Under the pieces are notes generated by a model that worked only from the letters and a program-made list of their open reading frames with translations, ran no database searches and was not told the origin of the DNA. A stretch of 15,523 nucleotides of DNA from Lachnospiraceae bacterium UBA1683 (lineage in GTDB: Bacteria; Bacillota; Clostridia; Lachnospirales; Lachnospiraceae), in assembly GCA_002320245.1 (NCBI GenBank), contig DCKD01000070.1, forward strand, positions 1 to 15,523, read 5' to 3'. A program made the translations under genes and the position numbers. This document shows, piece after piece, positions 7,582 through 14,823 of this stretch. How positions within the stretch are numbered: the stretch's first letter is position 1; every line of letters begins with the position of its first letter.

Positions 7582-8865
7582 TTACAAATCTATAAATTTT
7601 CTGTCCGCTTTTCGTTCAACTAATGTTGCATTTTTCTTTCCATAAGAAATCTTATAATCAACAGGACCTCTACCGTTATTGACTTCTCGATTTACATCTA
7701 AAGAAGAGCCATACCATACTAACCGATATATTACCTGCAAATCAGCTTCACGTTTAATTGGCTTACCATTTGCATAAAACAACTTATATCCATCCTGATC
7801 CTCAATTACATGTTTCAAAAACTCTACTCTTTGCTTTGCTTCCTTATGTGCATCGGGAATACTATGATAAAATTGGGTTTTCTCATTTAACAATTCAATC
7901 AGTTGTGATATTTGATCATTAAACAGCATTTCTACTTCTTTTACTTTTTCTTTACTAATAGAAGTTGCCTCCTCTTGATTATCTTCTTTATATTTCACAT
8001 AGTAATCTATAAGTTCTGGATGCTGCTTAATAATTTCAGTTGCAATATCATCTTTTTCTGTTTGACTCATCTCTTTTTTCTTTTTAGACACTACATTTCT
8101 AAAATACATTTCAAGTTCAAATCGTAATGCATCATCAGAAATAGACGGTGCAATTTCCTGTAAATTTCGAATCATATCAATCCTATTTATAAATGTATCA
8201 TCTCTCGTAAGCATTGCTTTCGGTGTTAGCAGTACATAATCTCCATCATAACAAGGCAAATAATACTTCTTTGCTATCCAAGATGTAGTCTCCCAGTTAA
8301 AACATACTTTTCCAACTGTAAATTCCTTACATTTTTCCGGTTCCAAGTATGTCCTCGCAAATTCCTGTGTATATTCCAGCAAATACTGCTTTGCAAAATT
8401 TGTCGTAAAGTCACTGATCTTATCACGACCAACACGTGAACTTATTAAGCAGAGTTTCTCCATATGATGACCTTTTGTTATTTTTTCTTTCCCGAAATCT
8501 TTAAAGATAGAATTCAAGCCTTCAAATAAGCTGTTAGCAAAATCATCCCCCATTCCGCATCCCGCATTACCTGACAAACTGAATCCTAGCCATGTTTGTT
8601 TTACTTCTGAAAAAGAAAACCATGCCTTTTTCATTCCAGAATTTAATTTAGACATTCGCTCAGACTGTTCTTGTAGAAACAACAAGTAATCTATCATTTC
8701 TTTGTGAATAGCTTGAAAATCTGGATTTTCGCTATTAAACAACAGAAATGGATCTATGAACAAAGGCAAGTCATTAATCAATGATATATTTACAGCACCA
8801 TACTCATCAACAACCTCTTCATCGACTTCATAAAAATCCGAAAAATAAACTTTAATATCTCCCAC
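7582..8865 (-). CDS. unrecognised protein with a PD-(D/E)XK-like C-terminus
   Basis: This 427-residue soluble protein has no family I can name with confidence. The N-terminal part is acidic (DFYEVDEEVVDEYG), the middle is helix-rich with a lysine-rich stretch (VVSKKKKEM), and there is no signal peptide or membrane segment. Near the end, NNGRGPVDYKISYG followed by TLVERK places D403, E417 and K419 in the D-x14-E-x-K arrangement of PD-(D/E)XK nucleases. Related restriction-like domains usually continue with further helices after this motif, whereas this protein stops eight residues later, so it may be C-terminally shortened. The frame opens upstream at 8940, but the GTG at 8865 is preferred: AAAGGGG lies about 8 bases upstream and it starts 13 bp after rloB ends. 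As the last gene of an RloA-RloB operon it may be a third component or a separate effector (inference). Confidence 0.6.
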   Translation of the reverse strand: MGDIKVYFSDFYEVDEEVVDEYGAVNISLINDLPLFIDPFLLFNSENPDFQAIHKEMIDYLLFLQEQSERMSKLNSGMKKAWFSFSEVKQTWLGFSLSGNAGCGMGDDFANSLFEGLNSIFKDFGKEKITKGHHMEKLCLISSRVGRDKISDFTTNFAKQYLLEYTQEFARTYLEPEKCKEFTVGKVCFNWETTSWIAKKYYLPCYDGDYVLLTPKAMLTRDDTFINRIDMIRNLQEIAPSISDDALRFELEMYFRNVVSKKKKEMSQTEKDDIATEIIKQHPELIDYYVKYKEDNQEEATSISKEKVKEVEMLFNDQISQLIELLNEKTQFYHSIPDAHKEAKQRVEFLKHVIEDQDGYKLFYANGKPIKREADLQVIYRLVWYGSSLDVNREVNNGRGPVDYKISYGKKNATLVERKADRKFIDL

Positions 8866-8878
8866 TATGTTACCCCTT

Positions 8879-9577
8879 TCATCTAAATGTATCTTGCACT
8901 TTCTCTGGCAAATACTTTGCCAGTTCCTCCACCAACTCATAAACCTTCGTTCCCGGTGCTATCTCCGTCGGTGTTTTCCCTTGTCCATCTTTTATAATTC
9001 GCTTTGCATATCGTATCGCCAATTTGGGACTTCCATACTCCATCAACAGTTCAAAAATATTAACCATATTTTTCTCATACTTACCAATCCCAAGCTCTTG
9101 AAATTTCTCATTAAGAAACTTCTTATACTCAGATCTGTGGTTGTTCGAAGTATAATATGCAAAATGCAGAAGAAACCAAAACTCTATGCACTCGTTACTC
9201 CATGCCGTATGATACTGTAACTCCGGATTCTGTTTATTCAATTTTTCAGCACATTCAGCCACACCATTAAAATGCTGCGCCGGAAAACTATCTTTATCAT
9301 ACACGCACCATATCTGTCCTTTTTGAAGTCGGTTCTTTTTCACATATTCTTCTGCCATTCCGATTACACGCATGGTCTCCGCCTAACAAGGCTCTATTTC
9401 AATCAAAACCATATCTTTGTAAATCGGATTTTCTTCAATCCATTTTTTGAACCCTTGGAAATAATTCGGTTCCGTTTCCTGACCTTCACAGAAAATGTAA
9501 TATCTGTATTTTTTCATTTCCAAATGCTCTTGGCGACGCTTCTTTCTCCACGCTTCTGTTCTGGCTTTCTTAGGCAT
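8879..9577 (-). pseudogene. rloB: RloB/AbiLii-like TOPRIM-type protein with in-frame amber stop
   Basis: A basic N-terminus (KKARTEAWRKKRRQEHLE) is followed by YYIFCEGQETEPNYFQGFKK, the hallmark start of RloB, then later VYDKDSF and SNECIEFWFLLHF, carrying the acidic TOPRIM-like residues. RloB is paired with an AAA ATPase in AbiL/RloAB anti-phage systems, where it is the presumed effector. The frame is interrupted at 9383-9385 by TAG (after ...IEIEPC) and then continues in the same frame (AETMRVIGMAEEY) to the normal end at 8879. Without the stop, the 232 codons match the family length. A single C-to-T change from a glutamine codon would explain it. The start ATG at 9577 overlaps the end of the ATPase gene by 8 bases, implying translational coupling. 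Restart at the ATG at 9373 would lack the CEG motif. Confidence 0.85.
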
Positions 9578-10796
9578 TAACCTTCCCCCAATCTATAATC
9601 CTTCTGAGGTATGGATCTGCACCATACTTACCTTCAAGATACTGTTTGTCAAATTTGGCATCTTTACGAACAGACTCGCCCTTCTCATTTTTAAATTCTA
9701 CAAGAGAATACAATTGAGAATTCTGTGCATTTCCTTTCGCCACAAACCAGATTTCATCTCTACGGAACACCTCACTATTCATCGTAGATAAATCATGAGA
9801 TGTAAAAATCAGCTGTGCCTTTTTCTTATTGATGCTCATGTCATTAAACATCATAATTAAATGGCGTAACAACACCGGATGAATTTTTGCATCTAGTTCA
9901 TCAATTACCAGGGTTGCTCCAGATAATAAGCTGTCAACAATAAATGGCATTAACCCAAACAATTTCTTCGTACCGCTGGATTCATCAAACAAATTTAGTT
10001 CTGCTTCATATCCTTCTACCATGTGTTTTGTATACACATCAATTCGATCGTTTTCATCTTTCACAACTCGGAAATCCACGATATCCAAATCCATTTCCTG
10101 AATCATATCCAACATTAACTGCTTTACATCCTCTGAATTTGATACTGCCATACGGAGTTCTTCGATCGGATTCCCATAGTTTAGGAAATCAATGCCGTAT
10201 TCAAACCATTCTAAAACGTCTTTTACCACCTCATTTTTCTTATAGGTAATTCCTAAATAAGATAATAATGGCAATGTTTCAGAAAGCTCGTCACTAATCT
10301 TTAATTTTGCAAACACACCCTTTAATATTGTTTCCTCTGCATTTCTCTCAAAAAGAGCTGAACGTCTTCCCGTCTCCAATTTCACACGATCCAGGCATTC
10401 ATATACAACAATCTCTCTTTTCACATGAAGAATATATCTATACTCTGCCAGTTCTGTTCGGAAGAAAACTTCAAATTCTGTCGGTTCATTTTTCATTTCT
10501 TCCGAAAATGCAAATGGCTCAATCAGTAATTTTTTCTGAAGAAAAACACGTTCCTCGTTATCTCCTGTTGCATACAACGGGCGTAACACTTTTGCTGCTA
10601 CAGTATGCAATGCTTCCAAGACATTTGATTTTCCACCACCGTTTGGACCATATATTGCAGAAACTGGTAAGAACTGCTCCCCATTTTTATCTCTTATCAC
10701 TTTATCTTCATGTTCAGAAATAGCTGCCGCCTGCATATCGAAAGTCACTTCATCTCGTATACTCTTATAATTCTTAACTGTAAATTGACATAACAT
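9570..10796 (-). CDS. rloA: AAA (ABC-like) ATPase, RloA/AbiLi type defence protein
   Basis: This 408-residue ATPase has the architecture of AAA_15/AAA_21 proteins found in abortive-infection systems. The N-terminal strand VKNYKSIRDEVTF is followed by Walker A GPNGGGKS (residues 50-57), a long insertion with helical and strand segments, the DESSGTKKL signature, Walker B with catalytic glutamate (ATLVIDELDAKIHP), and the switch histidine in IFTSHDLSTMN. The immediate downstream partner is an RloB/AbiLii-like protein, so the pair fits the AbiL family, in which the ATPase is thought to sense or gate the partner. The ATG at 10796 has GGAGG eight bases upstream. A strong promoter and a possible operator lie just before it, and a terminator insulates it from the next gene. 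No lesion is seen. Confidence 0.88.
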   Translation of the reverse strand: MLCQFTVKNYKSIRDEVTFDMQAAAISEHEDKVIRDKNGEQFLPVSAIYGPNGGGKSNVLEALHTVAAKVLRPLYATGDNEERVFLQKKLLIEPFAFSEEMKNEPTEFEVFFRTELAEYRYILHVKREIVVYECLDRVKLETGRRSALFERNAEETILKGVFAKLKISDELSETLPLLSYLGITYKKNEVVKDVLEWFEYGIDFLNYGNPIEELRMAVSNSEDVKQLMLDMIQEMDLDIVDFRVVKDENDRIDVYTKHMVEGYEAELNLFDESSGTKKLFGLMPFIVDSLLSGATLVIDELDAKIHPVLLRHLIMMFNDMSINKKKAQLIFTSHDLSTMNSEVFRRDEIWFVAKGNAQNSQLYSLVEFKNEKGESVRKDAKFDKQYLEGKYGADPYLRRIIDWGKVNA

Positions 10797-10836
10797 CCTG
10801 TTACCTCCATTTCAGATTTTCTCTTCTTTACTTTCT

Positions 10837-10864
10837 ATTATATGCCGTTTTTAATTTTTGTAAA
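10837..10864 (-). promoter_or_regulatory. sigma-A-type promoter of the cargo operon
   Basis: On the minus strand, TTTACA (10859-10864) and a perfect TATAAT (10837-10842) have a 16-base spacer, 40 bases upstream of the ATPase ATG. This is the best promoter match in the window. Confidence 0.7.
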
Positions 10865-10868
10865 CACT

Positions 10869-10889
10869 ATATGAGATATTTTCTCATAT
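10869..10889. promoter_or_regulatory. possible operator: 8-bp inverted repeat beside the -35 box
   Basis: The arms ATATGAGA (10869-10876) and TCTCATAT (10882-10889) are perfect complements around 5 bases and begin four bases upstream of the -35 box of the cargo promoter. A regulator site is plausible, but no regulator gene for it is identified. Confidence 0.35.
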
Positions 10890-10928
10890 TTTATTTTATA
10901 ATTTAGCATTTTTTATATTCTTGATCAC

Positions 10929-10959
10929 AAAAAGGTCGGTACAATCACCGACCTTTTTT
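10929..10959. terminator. bidirectional intrinsic terminator
   Basis: A 12-bp stem (10929-10940 with 10947-10958) has a 6-base loop. It is flanked by an A-run on one side and a T-run on the other, so it can end transcripts in both directions. On the minus strand it closes the Schlafen-type gene, whose stop is 17 bases upstream. Confidence 0.85.
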
Positions 10960-11187
10960 AACTCTTTGCATCTATTTACCTATTGTTTTCTAATTTATAA
11001 GTCCTATTACTATCCCCCCCCATAGCTTGTACTTCTTTTATTTCTTTCAATAACGCTCTTGTTCTAGCCGGACTTAAATTTATATGTTCAGCGATATCAT
11101 TTGTCTTAGACTCTCCATGTTCTTCAAGGTACCTCTTGATCATTTCAATATTTTCTTTCGTTTTCTTTGCTTGTTTTTTATCGCTTG

Positions 11188-11193
11188 TTTTTT
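11188..11193 (-). other. frameshift site in the regulator gene's C-terminal part
   Basis: On the minus strand six A's follow TTG. Seven are needed to pass from LSFLKK into the frame that encodes TSDKKQAKKTKENIEMIK and the winged helix. It is the same kind of loss as in the histidine kinase. Confidence 0.75.
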
Positions 11194-11345
11194 CAAAAAA
11201 GAAAGCGTCAAAATTGTTCTGTCCGGATCAAACCTTTCTTCTATCTCTGGCTCAACAAATCCCTCGTTATCCCATACATTGAAAATATTCGGGACTCCAC
11301 TTCCGGCACGTTCACCTATATTAATCACGTTAAACATTTTCATGA

Positions 11346-11348
11346 GTG
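11346..11348. repeat. target-site duplication GTG, left copy
   Basis: It matches GTG at 12606-12608 immediately outside the right IS end. Three base pairs is usual for IS150-group elements. Confidence 0.8.
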
Positions 11349-11419
11349 TGTTGTGGTATACTAAAGTTGTAACATTCCGTTCGGATAAAATAGAATAAAA
11401 CGAACAAGGAGAACTTACC

Positions 11420-11707
11420 ATGACAAAAAAGTACAACGAGGAATTTAAAAAGCAGATGGTACAGGAATATTTAAAAGGTACCAGCTATCCAAAACTTTCA
11501 AAAGAATACCATGTTGCAAAATCCACTCTTGTAGGATGGGTAAAAAAATACAGCGAAGAATGCCAGTTTACAAAGCCGCAAACCTCTCCTTCTTTTTCAG
11601 AATCTGCAAAGGAGATACATGAGCTTCAGAAACGTATCCAGGAATTGGAAAAGGAAAATCTTTTCTTAAAAAAAGCAGCGGCATTCTTTACAAAGGAAAC
11701 CGATTAG
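11420..11707 (+). CDS. IS3-family transposase OrfA
   Basis: This 95-residue DNA-binding subunit has a helix-turn-helix of the HTH_Tnp_1 type (KKQMVQEYLKGTSYPKLSKEYHV, then STLVGWVKKY) and a C-terminal leucine-zipper-like coiled coil (IHELQKRIQELEKENLFLKK). It recognises the terminal repeats and is normally also made as an OrfAB fusion. The ATG at 11420 follows AAGGAGAA about 7 bases upstream. Near the end, a run of seven A's (11668-11674, read TTA AAA AAA) is a candidate site for -1 frameshifting into orfB, whose frame is open from before this point. Confidence 0.93.
   Translation: MTKKYNEEFKKQMVQEYLKGTSYPKLSKEYHVAKSTLVGWVKKYSEECQFTKPQTSPSFSESAKEIHELQKRIQELEKENLFLKKAAAFFTKETD
11668..11674 (+). 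promoter_or_regulatory. programmed -1 frameshift slippery run (orfA to orfB)
   Basis: Seven A's in phase A-AAA-AAA lie 33 bases before the orfA stop. A -1 shift here leads directly into the open orfB frame (SSGILYKGNRLEAYRF). IS150-type elements use this mechanism to make the fused transposase. Confidence 0.65.
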
Positions 11708-12564
11708 AGGCTTATCGATTTATTGATGAAAATAAGGATTTCTTTGGACTTCGCTGGTTATTGAGGCATTTTCATATTTACCCAAATGCTTATTATAACT
11801 ACCGGAAAAACCGGAAGAAATCCTTTCTGCAATATCGGCAACAAGTTTTTGAACAAATTAAAACCATTTATTATAATAATAATCGGATTTTAGGACATAG
11901 ACCTATGAGGATTTTTCTGAAAAGACAAGGAATTTCTCTCAGTAAGACCACCATCCATAAATATATGAACCGAATTTTAGGGCTTCATGCAATCGTCATG
12001 AGAAAGAAACCTTCATATATGCGTGGAACAAAAAATAAGATTTTCCCAAATCTTTTAAAGCAAAATTTCCACTGTTCAGAACCAAACCTGATATGGTGTA
12101 CGGATTTTACCTATATCCGTATGGGAAATGGAAAAATGCGCTATAACTGCTCTATTCTTGATTTATATGACCGCAGTGTAGTTGCCACTTTAAATTCAGA
12201 CTATATCAATACAGAACTGGCAAAAGCAGCTTTAGAGAAAGCACTGATGGCAGAAAAGCCTGCAAAAGGATTGATTTTACATAGTGACCAAGGCTGCCAG
12301 TTTACATCTTTGGATTTTATCCATTACTGTGAAAGTAAGGGAATTTGTCAAAGCATGATTAAAGCAGGCTGTCCTTATGATAACGCACCAATGGAGCGTT
12401 TCTACAATACACTAAAAAATGAACTGATATATCCCAATCATTTTTATGATGCAGCCAGTTTAGATGAAGCGCTAAACCGATATGTGTATGTATGGTATAA
12501 TCATGTCCGTCCTCATTCATACAATGATTGGAAAACACCATTTGAAACCAGATATGCCGGATGA
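11701..12564 (+). CDS. IS3-family transposase OrfB (DDE integrase core)
   Basis: The catalytic part of the transposase starts with an HTH_21 region (FEQIKTIYYNNNRILGHRPM, IFLKRQGISLSKTTIHKYMN) and continues with the rve integrase core: first D in WCTDFTYI, second D in LHSDQGCQFTS and E in APMERFYNTLKNE, then the usual end YNHVRPHSYNDWKTPFE. The frame has no stop upstream of 11701 back through the slippery run, and no clear independent ATG exists (a TTG occurs at 11761). It is therefore most likely translated as the OrfAB fusion; 11701 is given only as the point where the OrfB-specific sequence is clear. It stops at TGA 12562-12564, 41 bases before the IS end. It appears complete. Confidence 0.92.
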   Translation, partial: RLEAYRFIDENKDFFGLRWLLRHFHIYPNAYYNYRKNRKKSFLQYRQQVFEQIKTIYYNNNRILGHRPMRIFLKRQGISLSKTTIHKYMNRILGLHAIVMRKKPSYMRGTKNKIFPNLLKQNFHCSEPNLIWCTDFTYIRMGNGKMRYNCSILDLYDRSVVATLNSDYINTELAKAALEKALMAEKPAKGLILHSDQGCQFTSLDFIHYCESKGICQSMIKAGCPYDNAPMERFYNTLKNELIYPNHFYDAASLDEALNRYVYVWYNHVRPHSYNDWKTPFETRYAG

Positions 12565-12605
12565 ATTTTTCGAACAAAGTGTTACAAAAATGCTTGACCA
12601 CTACA

Positions 12606-12608
12606 GTG
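12606..12608. repeat. target-site duplication GTG, right copy
   Basis: It is the partner of the GTG at 11346-11348. The regulator coding sequence resumes here on the minus strand (...AAATCAC). Confidence 0.8.
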
Positions 12609-13509
12609 ATTTATTTCGCGGATCAGATTCTCCACCCAAACGCATCTGTTTCTTACCGGTTCGGACATAGTCTGGATTTGCAAAAGTAATTTTATCCGCC
12701 TCTTTCCTGATTACCACACCACGAACACCATGATAATCCGCATTAATCAAACAATTTGCCAAAGCCTCGCGGAGTGCTTTATGAACCGACGTATCGTCCA
12801 CACGCTCTCCTCCGACCATTTTAAACGGCACTTTGATATCCTTGATTATCTTATTATAAACTCTGAAATAAAAGTCACAAACATTGCCTGACCACTCGCC
12901 TGAACTGGATTGTAATCTGTCAGTCCAACGAATTGCAGAATCCATTTCCTCTCTATAATCTAAGAAGTACTCCGGAAAATGCCGAACAATATCATATTCA
13001 TTTCCAAACATAAGCATACCCGCTGCTGTTGGATGCAATTTCCCATCTTCTTCGGAAACAGCCGCTGCTCCAATACTTCTTAAATACTCATGATCGTTCA
13101 GTCGTTCAAAAGGATGTCCTTCCTTCAAAGTTTTATGACTGTTACGATATCCATAAATTGTATCATAATTCAAATCTTCCATAGGAACCTTTTCCAAAAT
13201 CTCCATGTTCATCGTTCTCTCTGTCTGATCACGAAGCATTGCCTTTACTTGTAATCTGGTACAATGGTAATCCCCTTCATAGTTTCTACGGAACGTCCCG
13301 TTAAAAATATCGTTATTAATATATATCGGCTTTTGCTCCCTCTTTGCCATAGGAACATATATCACCATGATGACATCTTTTCTTTCACCTATTGTATAGG
13401 TCTCTATATCATCATCCGTTAATAAATTGAGATTTACTTTCTTTGGATTAATGATCGTATCCCAAAAATCTTTACGCAATTTCGATTCATTTTGCAATCC
13501 AGTTGTTCG

Positions 13510-13512
13510 CTA
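13510..13512 (-). other. in-frame amber codon in the regulator gene
   Basis: The frame reads EEKDGS-TAG-RTTGLQNESK. TGG (tryptophan) is the simplest original codon. It separates the AlbA_2 N-terminus from the rest of the protein. Confidence 0.75.
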
Positions 13513-13781
13513 ACTTCCATCTTTTTCCTCTTTAATCCCTAAAATAATGACACCGCCATAACAGTTTGCAAAAGAAGAATATGTGTCCCATAACGAAACC
13601 GGCAATCTCCATTCGCTTTCTTCACTTCTCTTCTGTTATCTTCTCTATATTTATCGAACTGTGAAATATCAAATTCTTTTCTCACAATAAATCACCATCC
13701 TATTTAAAAATGTAAGCATGACTTTTATCAGTATCTGTACCTAATTTTACCTTGCTTTTTTCCAACAGCACAAGTGGACTT

Positions 13782-14003
13782 CTAGTCCAAAATCTCTCGT
13801 TTTCCGCCATAATCTTTTTCCTTCAAAATGTTCTCGGTCGCTTCCTGCATTGCCCGCTCCACCTTTTTTTCATTCACTTCCACAAAAACCTTCAATATGT
13901 AATCGGCGGTAGTTTCTACCGTATTCGGATTATGAAACCGATAGTTCAATTTTTTTCTTGCCACGATAAACAAACTACCTCCCTTCCTGTACTCTTTGTC
14001 CAT
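13782..14003 (-). CDS. small protein of the element's replication cluster, unknown function
   Basis: This 73-residue protein begins MDKEYRKGGSLFIVARKKLN, continues YRFHNPNTVETTADYILKVF and ends in a charged helix. I do not recognise a named domain. Small proteins with an FHNPN-TVE-TAD pattern occur in Firmicutes conjugative elements beside helicase loaders, as far as I recall, and that is the basis for calling it real. It starts 28 bp after the helicase-loader stop on the same strand, so it is probably the third gene of the repA-loader operon. The ribosome binding site is poor (AGAAG about 12 bases upstream), suggesting dependence on upstream translation. No signal peptide or membrane segment is seen. 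Confidence 0.6.
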   Translation of the reverse strand: MDKEYRKGGSLFIVARKKLNYRFHNPNTVETTADYILKVFVEVNEKKVERAMQEATENILKEKDYGGKREILD

Positions 14004-14031
14004 GTCTATGAATTCTTCTGAAGAAATAGTC

Positions 14032-14823
14032 CTATAGATTCAGAACTTCTTTCATATCATGAATTTTATTCGTCGCAAGTTTTTCCCTTTTACTATCACC
14101 ATCCATCTTCATCGGAACACACATTTCCAATATCCGATCATAAATTCGACGTTTTCCTGCATCTGTCTCTGATTTCATTTTCACCAACGATAAGTTTGTC
14201 ATTATGATTAATGGTTTTCCTGAACGATACCTGGCATCTACTACACTAAATACAATTTCAGTAGCATATTCGCTATTTCGTTCTGCTCCGAGATCATCAA
14301 TTATTAAAAGATCATATTTCATCAGACATCTTATATATTCCTTCTTATCTTCAGCAGCAAATAGATCATTTAGAATTCCGCCAACATTCATCATCTTCAC
14401 TGTTACTTCACAATCCAATAAAGCATTTGCGATACACCTCGCCAAATAACTTTTTCCGGTTCCAACCGGTCCCCATAGCAAATAACCCATTCGCTTTTTC
14501 TTCATTTCTTTCCAATTTGAAACATACTTCTTCACTGTTTGAAATGCAAAATTATCTTCCGTTGAATTCTGAAACGTGCATTGAAGCATCTCCGGTTCCT
14601 CAAAGCAATTTTTCCTATTTCGCTCAATTAACTGTTTTCGCTCTTTCTCTCTAAAATATTTTTCCATTTCTTCTCGTTCTTTTCTATCACACGCACATTG
14701 CCTTGGATGTTTTTTCAATCCAAACAGAAAGTCTGATGGATAAAAAGACTCCTTGGGCTCTTTGCAAACAGAGCAATAAATCAATCCGTCTTCTCCTAAA
14801 AATGTACTCTTCTCATTCATCAT
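14032..14823 (-). CDS. DnaC/IstB-like ATPase, helicase loader
   Basis: This 263-residue AAA+ protein has an N-terminal zinc-binding region (C17-x2-C20 and C43-x-C45), a basic helical linker, and the ATPase core with Walker A GPVGTGKS (118-125), Walker B LLIIDDLGAE (172-181), sensor-1 IIMTN (206-210) and a likely arginine finger in RRIYDRI (225-231). DnaC-type proteins load the replicative helicase at an origin; IstB is a related transposition helper. Here a replication role is favoured because the gene overlaps the RepA_N-type initiator gene by four bases (ATGA). The first two codons are both ATG; the first, at 14823, sits in the overlap. It appears intact. The helicase it would load is not in the window, so it probably recruits the host DnaB homologue. 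Confidence 0.88.
   Translation of the reverse strand: MMNEKSTFLGEDGLIYCSVCKEPKESFYPSDFLFGLKKHPRQCACDRKEREEMEKYFREKERKQLIERNRKNCFEEPEMLQCTFQNSTEDNFAFQTVKKYVSNWKEMKKKRMGYLLWGPVGTGKSYLARCIANALLDCEVTVKMMNVGGILNDLFAAEDKKEYIRCLMKYDLLIIDDLGAERNSEYATEIVFSVVDARYRSGKPLIIMTNLSLVKMKSETDAGKRRIYDRILEMCVPMKMDGDSKREKLATNKIHDMKEVLNL

Larger units (their letters stand above)
11349..12605 (+). mobile_element. IS3-family insertion sequence (IS150-like), 1257 bp
   Basis: Imperfect terminal repeats begin TGTTGTGGT at 11349 and TGTAGTGGT (minus strand) at 12605, with 18 of 26 terminal bases identical, including a shared TTGTAACA at positions 19-26. A 3-bp duplication GTG flanks it (11346-11348 and 12606-12608). 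Removing the IS and one GTG restores the regulator frame ...NKSLMKMFN.... It carries orfA and orfB with a slippery run between them, the standard IS3 layout, and both frames are open, so it may be active. Confidence 0.92.
10976..13685 (-). pseudogene. Schlafen/AlbA_2-type ATP-binding regulator, broken several times
   Basis: Pieced together, this encodes a 483-residue protein. An AlbA_2 (Schlafen) DNA-binding domain comes first (EFDISQFDKYREDNRREVKKA, then LPVSLWDTYSSFANCYGGVI), followed by an ATP-binding domain (ALREALANCLINADYHG; NIGERAGSGVPNIFNVW) and a C-terminal winged helix (KTNDIAEHINLSPARTRALL). The family comprises predicted regulators common on mobile elements. Lesions in gene order are a 1-base loss near 13605-13609 (GGAGG to GGAG), an amber TAG at 13510-13512 (W to stop likely), an IS3-family insertion at 11349-12605, and a 1-base loss in the A run at 11188-11193. 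Subtracting the IS and one target copy and adding the two bases gives exactly 484 codons. The GTG start at 13685 has AGGATGG upstream; the stop is at 10976-10978. Confidence 0.88.

Noticed and set aside
8879..9373. The rloB 3' part as an independent gene starting at 9373
   Set aside because: It is in the same frame as the upstream piece across one TAG and lacks the essential CEG motif; one broken gene is the simpler reading.
11140..11436. A 98-aa minus-strand protein at this position
   Set aside because: Its first ~30 residues are antisense to the IS end; only the part from 11348 leftwards belongs to the interrupted regulator.
12601..13497. A complete 298-aa protein
   Set aside because: It is the middle of the regulator: its apparent start follows an in-frame amber codon, and its stop lies inside the IS terminal repeat.
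9383..13512. Amber codon reassignment (TAG read as an amino acid)
   Set aside because: TAG is the normal terminal stop of other genes here (orfA, the helicase loader and the 73-aa gene), and the second TAG-bearing gene has other lesions.
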